Source: Euclidia mi (taxonomy: Eukaryota; Arthropoda; Insecta; Lepidoptera; Erebidae). From it: a stretch of DNA of 64,000 nt. A program made the position numbers and the translations under genes. The notes under the pieces are model-generated. The model ran no database searches. It saw only the letters and a list, made by a program, of their open reading frames with translations, and was not told the origin of the DNA. The stretch is taken from assembly GCA_944739405.2 (NCBI GenBank), contig OX123196.2, forward strand, positions 72,501,688 to 72,565,687, read 5' to 3'. Every line of letters starts with the position of its first letter. Position 1 is the first letter of the stretch. Of the stretch, positions 63,061-64,000 are shown piece by piece.

Positions 63061-63170
63061 ACCCGCATGTGTTAAGACAAATTTATATTGTAAATATAAA
63101 ATTGTCTTAACACATGCGGGTACACATAGCCAAGAGTATGTTTAGTAACTTATACTAAACATTCTCTTGG
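63061..63170. repeat. Two adjacent hairpin-forming palindromes
   Basis: First: 20-bp perfect arms ACCCGCATGTGTTAAGACAA (63061-63080) and its complement (63102-63121). Second: 18-bp arms at 63130-63147 and 63153-63170 with one mismatch. AT-rich loops. No run of T after either arm to suggest a terminator. Confidence 0.9.
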
Positions 63171-63492
63171 GTAAAAATTCGTTGGGTTAAGGACTCTACA
63201 TAATTATAAAGGTTTCATCTGTAGGTCACGATAAGTGGCGCGTTGTTGAATTCAGTTCCTAAACAAATTAACAAATAGCTGCAACTGGTTAAGCAGCATA
63301 TAATTTTTAAGACTACTTAACCTTCTTTTACCGTTCGGTTATTTAGCACAGGTGATGCCGATGTTGCGGTCGACAATAACTTATTAACAAGAAAAGTTGC
63401 GAAATATATAAACGAACAATTATAATAATTGGAAGCAGAATACGTGGAATCTTGTGAGAAAATTGTACGAGTACACATACATACATACATAG

Positions 63493-63870
63493 TCTCACGC
63501 CTATAACCCCGAAGAGGTAGGCAGAGTTGCATTTCTACACCCACTTTTCTCCAGATATACTTTAGTCCCACGTAATAAGGGGCGAGCCTATTGCCGTACC
63601 GGGCACATTGCCAGACTCCGTGCTGCTACTGAGAATTTCGTGACAGAAAAACCCAATAACACTGCCCGACCCAGGATTCGAACCCGGGACCTCCCGATCC
63701 CACGCGTACATTTATGCCGCGAAACCAACGAGGCAGTCGTATAGGGTTTGATGTCGAGTTTTCCGTCTCTACACAAAGATGGTATTTGCATCGTGTTATC
63801 CCTTAGTCGCCTCTTACGACACCCACAGGAAGATAGGGGTTGGTGACACTTGTATTCTATGTCAACCACA
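63493..63870 (-). mobile_element. SINE S1 with composite extension, uninterrupted copy
   Basis: An ATAC tail, the body, head CCAGGATTCGAACCCGGGAC, then ATAGGGTTTGATGTCGAGTT, GTTATCCCTTAGTCGCCTCT, TACGACACCCACAGGAAGAT and TATGTCAACCACACGGCAAC. It lacks the 600-bp MITE found at the same point in 50825-51800. Confidence 0.85.
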
Positions 63871-64000
63871 CGGCAACATAATATATATATATAACGGCCA
63901 AAAATAACATTGAAATAAATGAATGAAAATATAAAATTGTCTACAGCAATGCGTTTTAATTACATGCTCTGCATTTTACTGAGGTTGCCTAATAACTTAT

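Overview
This is a eukaryotic window, almost certainly from a moth or butterfly (Lepidoptera). Coding exons are short and GC-rich, introns are AT-rich, and splice sites follow GT/AG. The repeats are typical of Lepidoptera: tRNA-headed SINEs with ATGT tails, RTE and jockey/CR1-type LINE fragments, a Dong-like element sitting in a TAA repeat, and many MITEs. No bacterial-type gene, CRISPR array or rRNA gene is visible, and the species cannot be named from this sequence.

One host gene dominates. About 22 exons on the minus strand, from about 36.75 kb (5' side) down to base 1, encode the N-terminal ~1,230 residues of a DOCK-C/zizimin-related guanine nucleotide exchange factor (DOCK6/7/8 type; Drosophila Zir). 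Every junction was checked by hand: GT donor, AG acceptor, and compatible phase across all exons, summing to 3,630 nt (1,210 codons) before the partial last exon. The N-terminal DOCK-C/D region, the DHR-1 (C2) domain and part of the helical middle are present; the catalytic DHR-2 domain lies off the left edge. The true start is uncertain; a six-codon first exon at 37467-37484 is a candidate.

The most unusual feature lies inside this gene. Two exons have had their 3' half, together with the splice donor and about 25 bp of intron, tandemly amplified. One 131-bp unit is present about 47 times (19483-25618); another, of 134 bp, is present three times (35361-35770). Each copy keeps an intact 5' splice site but has no acceptor, so the pre-mRNA carries about 47 and 3 competing donors. 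Both periods are 2 modulo 3, so choosing a neighbouring donor shifts the frame.

The rest is mobile DNA. In the introns: a jockey/CR1-like relic (0.9-1.75 kb), an RTE pseudogene (3.5-5.2 kb), a 1-kb long-TIR element (6.1-7.1 kb), a fold-back element with TTAA target duplications inserted in a SINE (12.3-14.3 kb), a LINE 3' end with poly(A) and an 11-bp target duplication (30.0-30.8 kb), and a Tc1-type DD34E transposon with TIRs (31.3-32.9 kb). Upstream of the coding exons (37-64 kb): SINEs, an intact 1,126-codon Dong/R4-clade retrotransposon (45.4-48.9 kb), a hAT-like MITE, and a 4.57-kb exact direct duplication (50.0-54.6 and 54.8-59.3 kb). From 60 to 64 kb there are more SINEs, a GC-rich block and hairpins, with no gene I can support.
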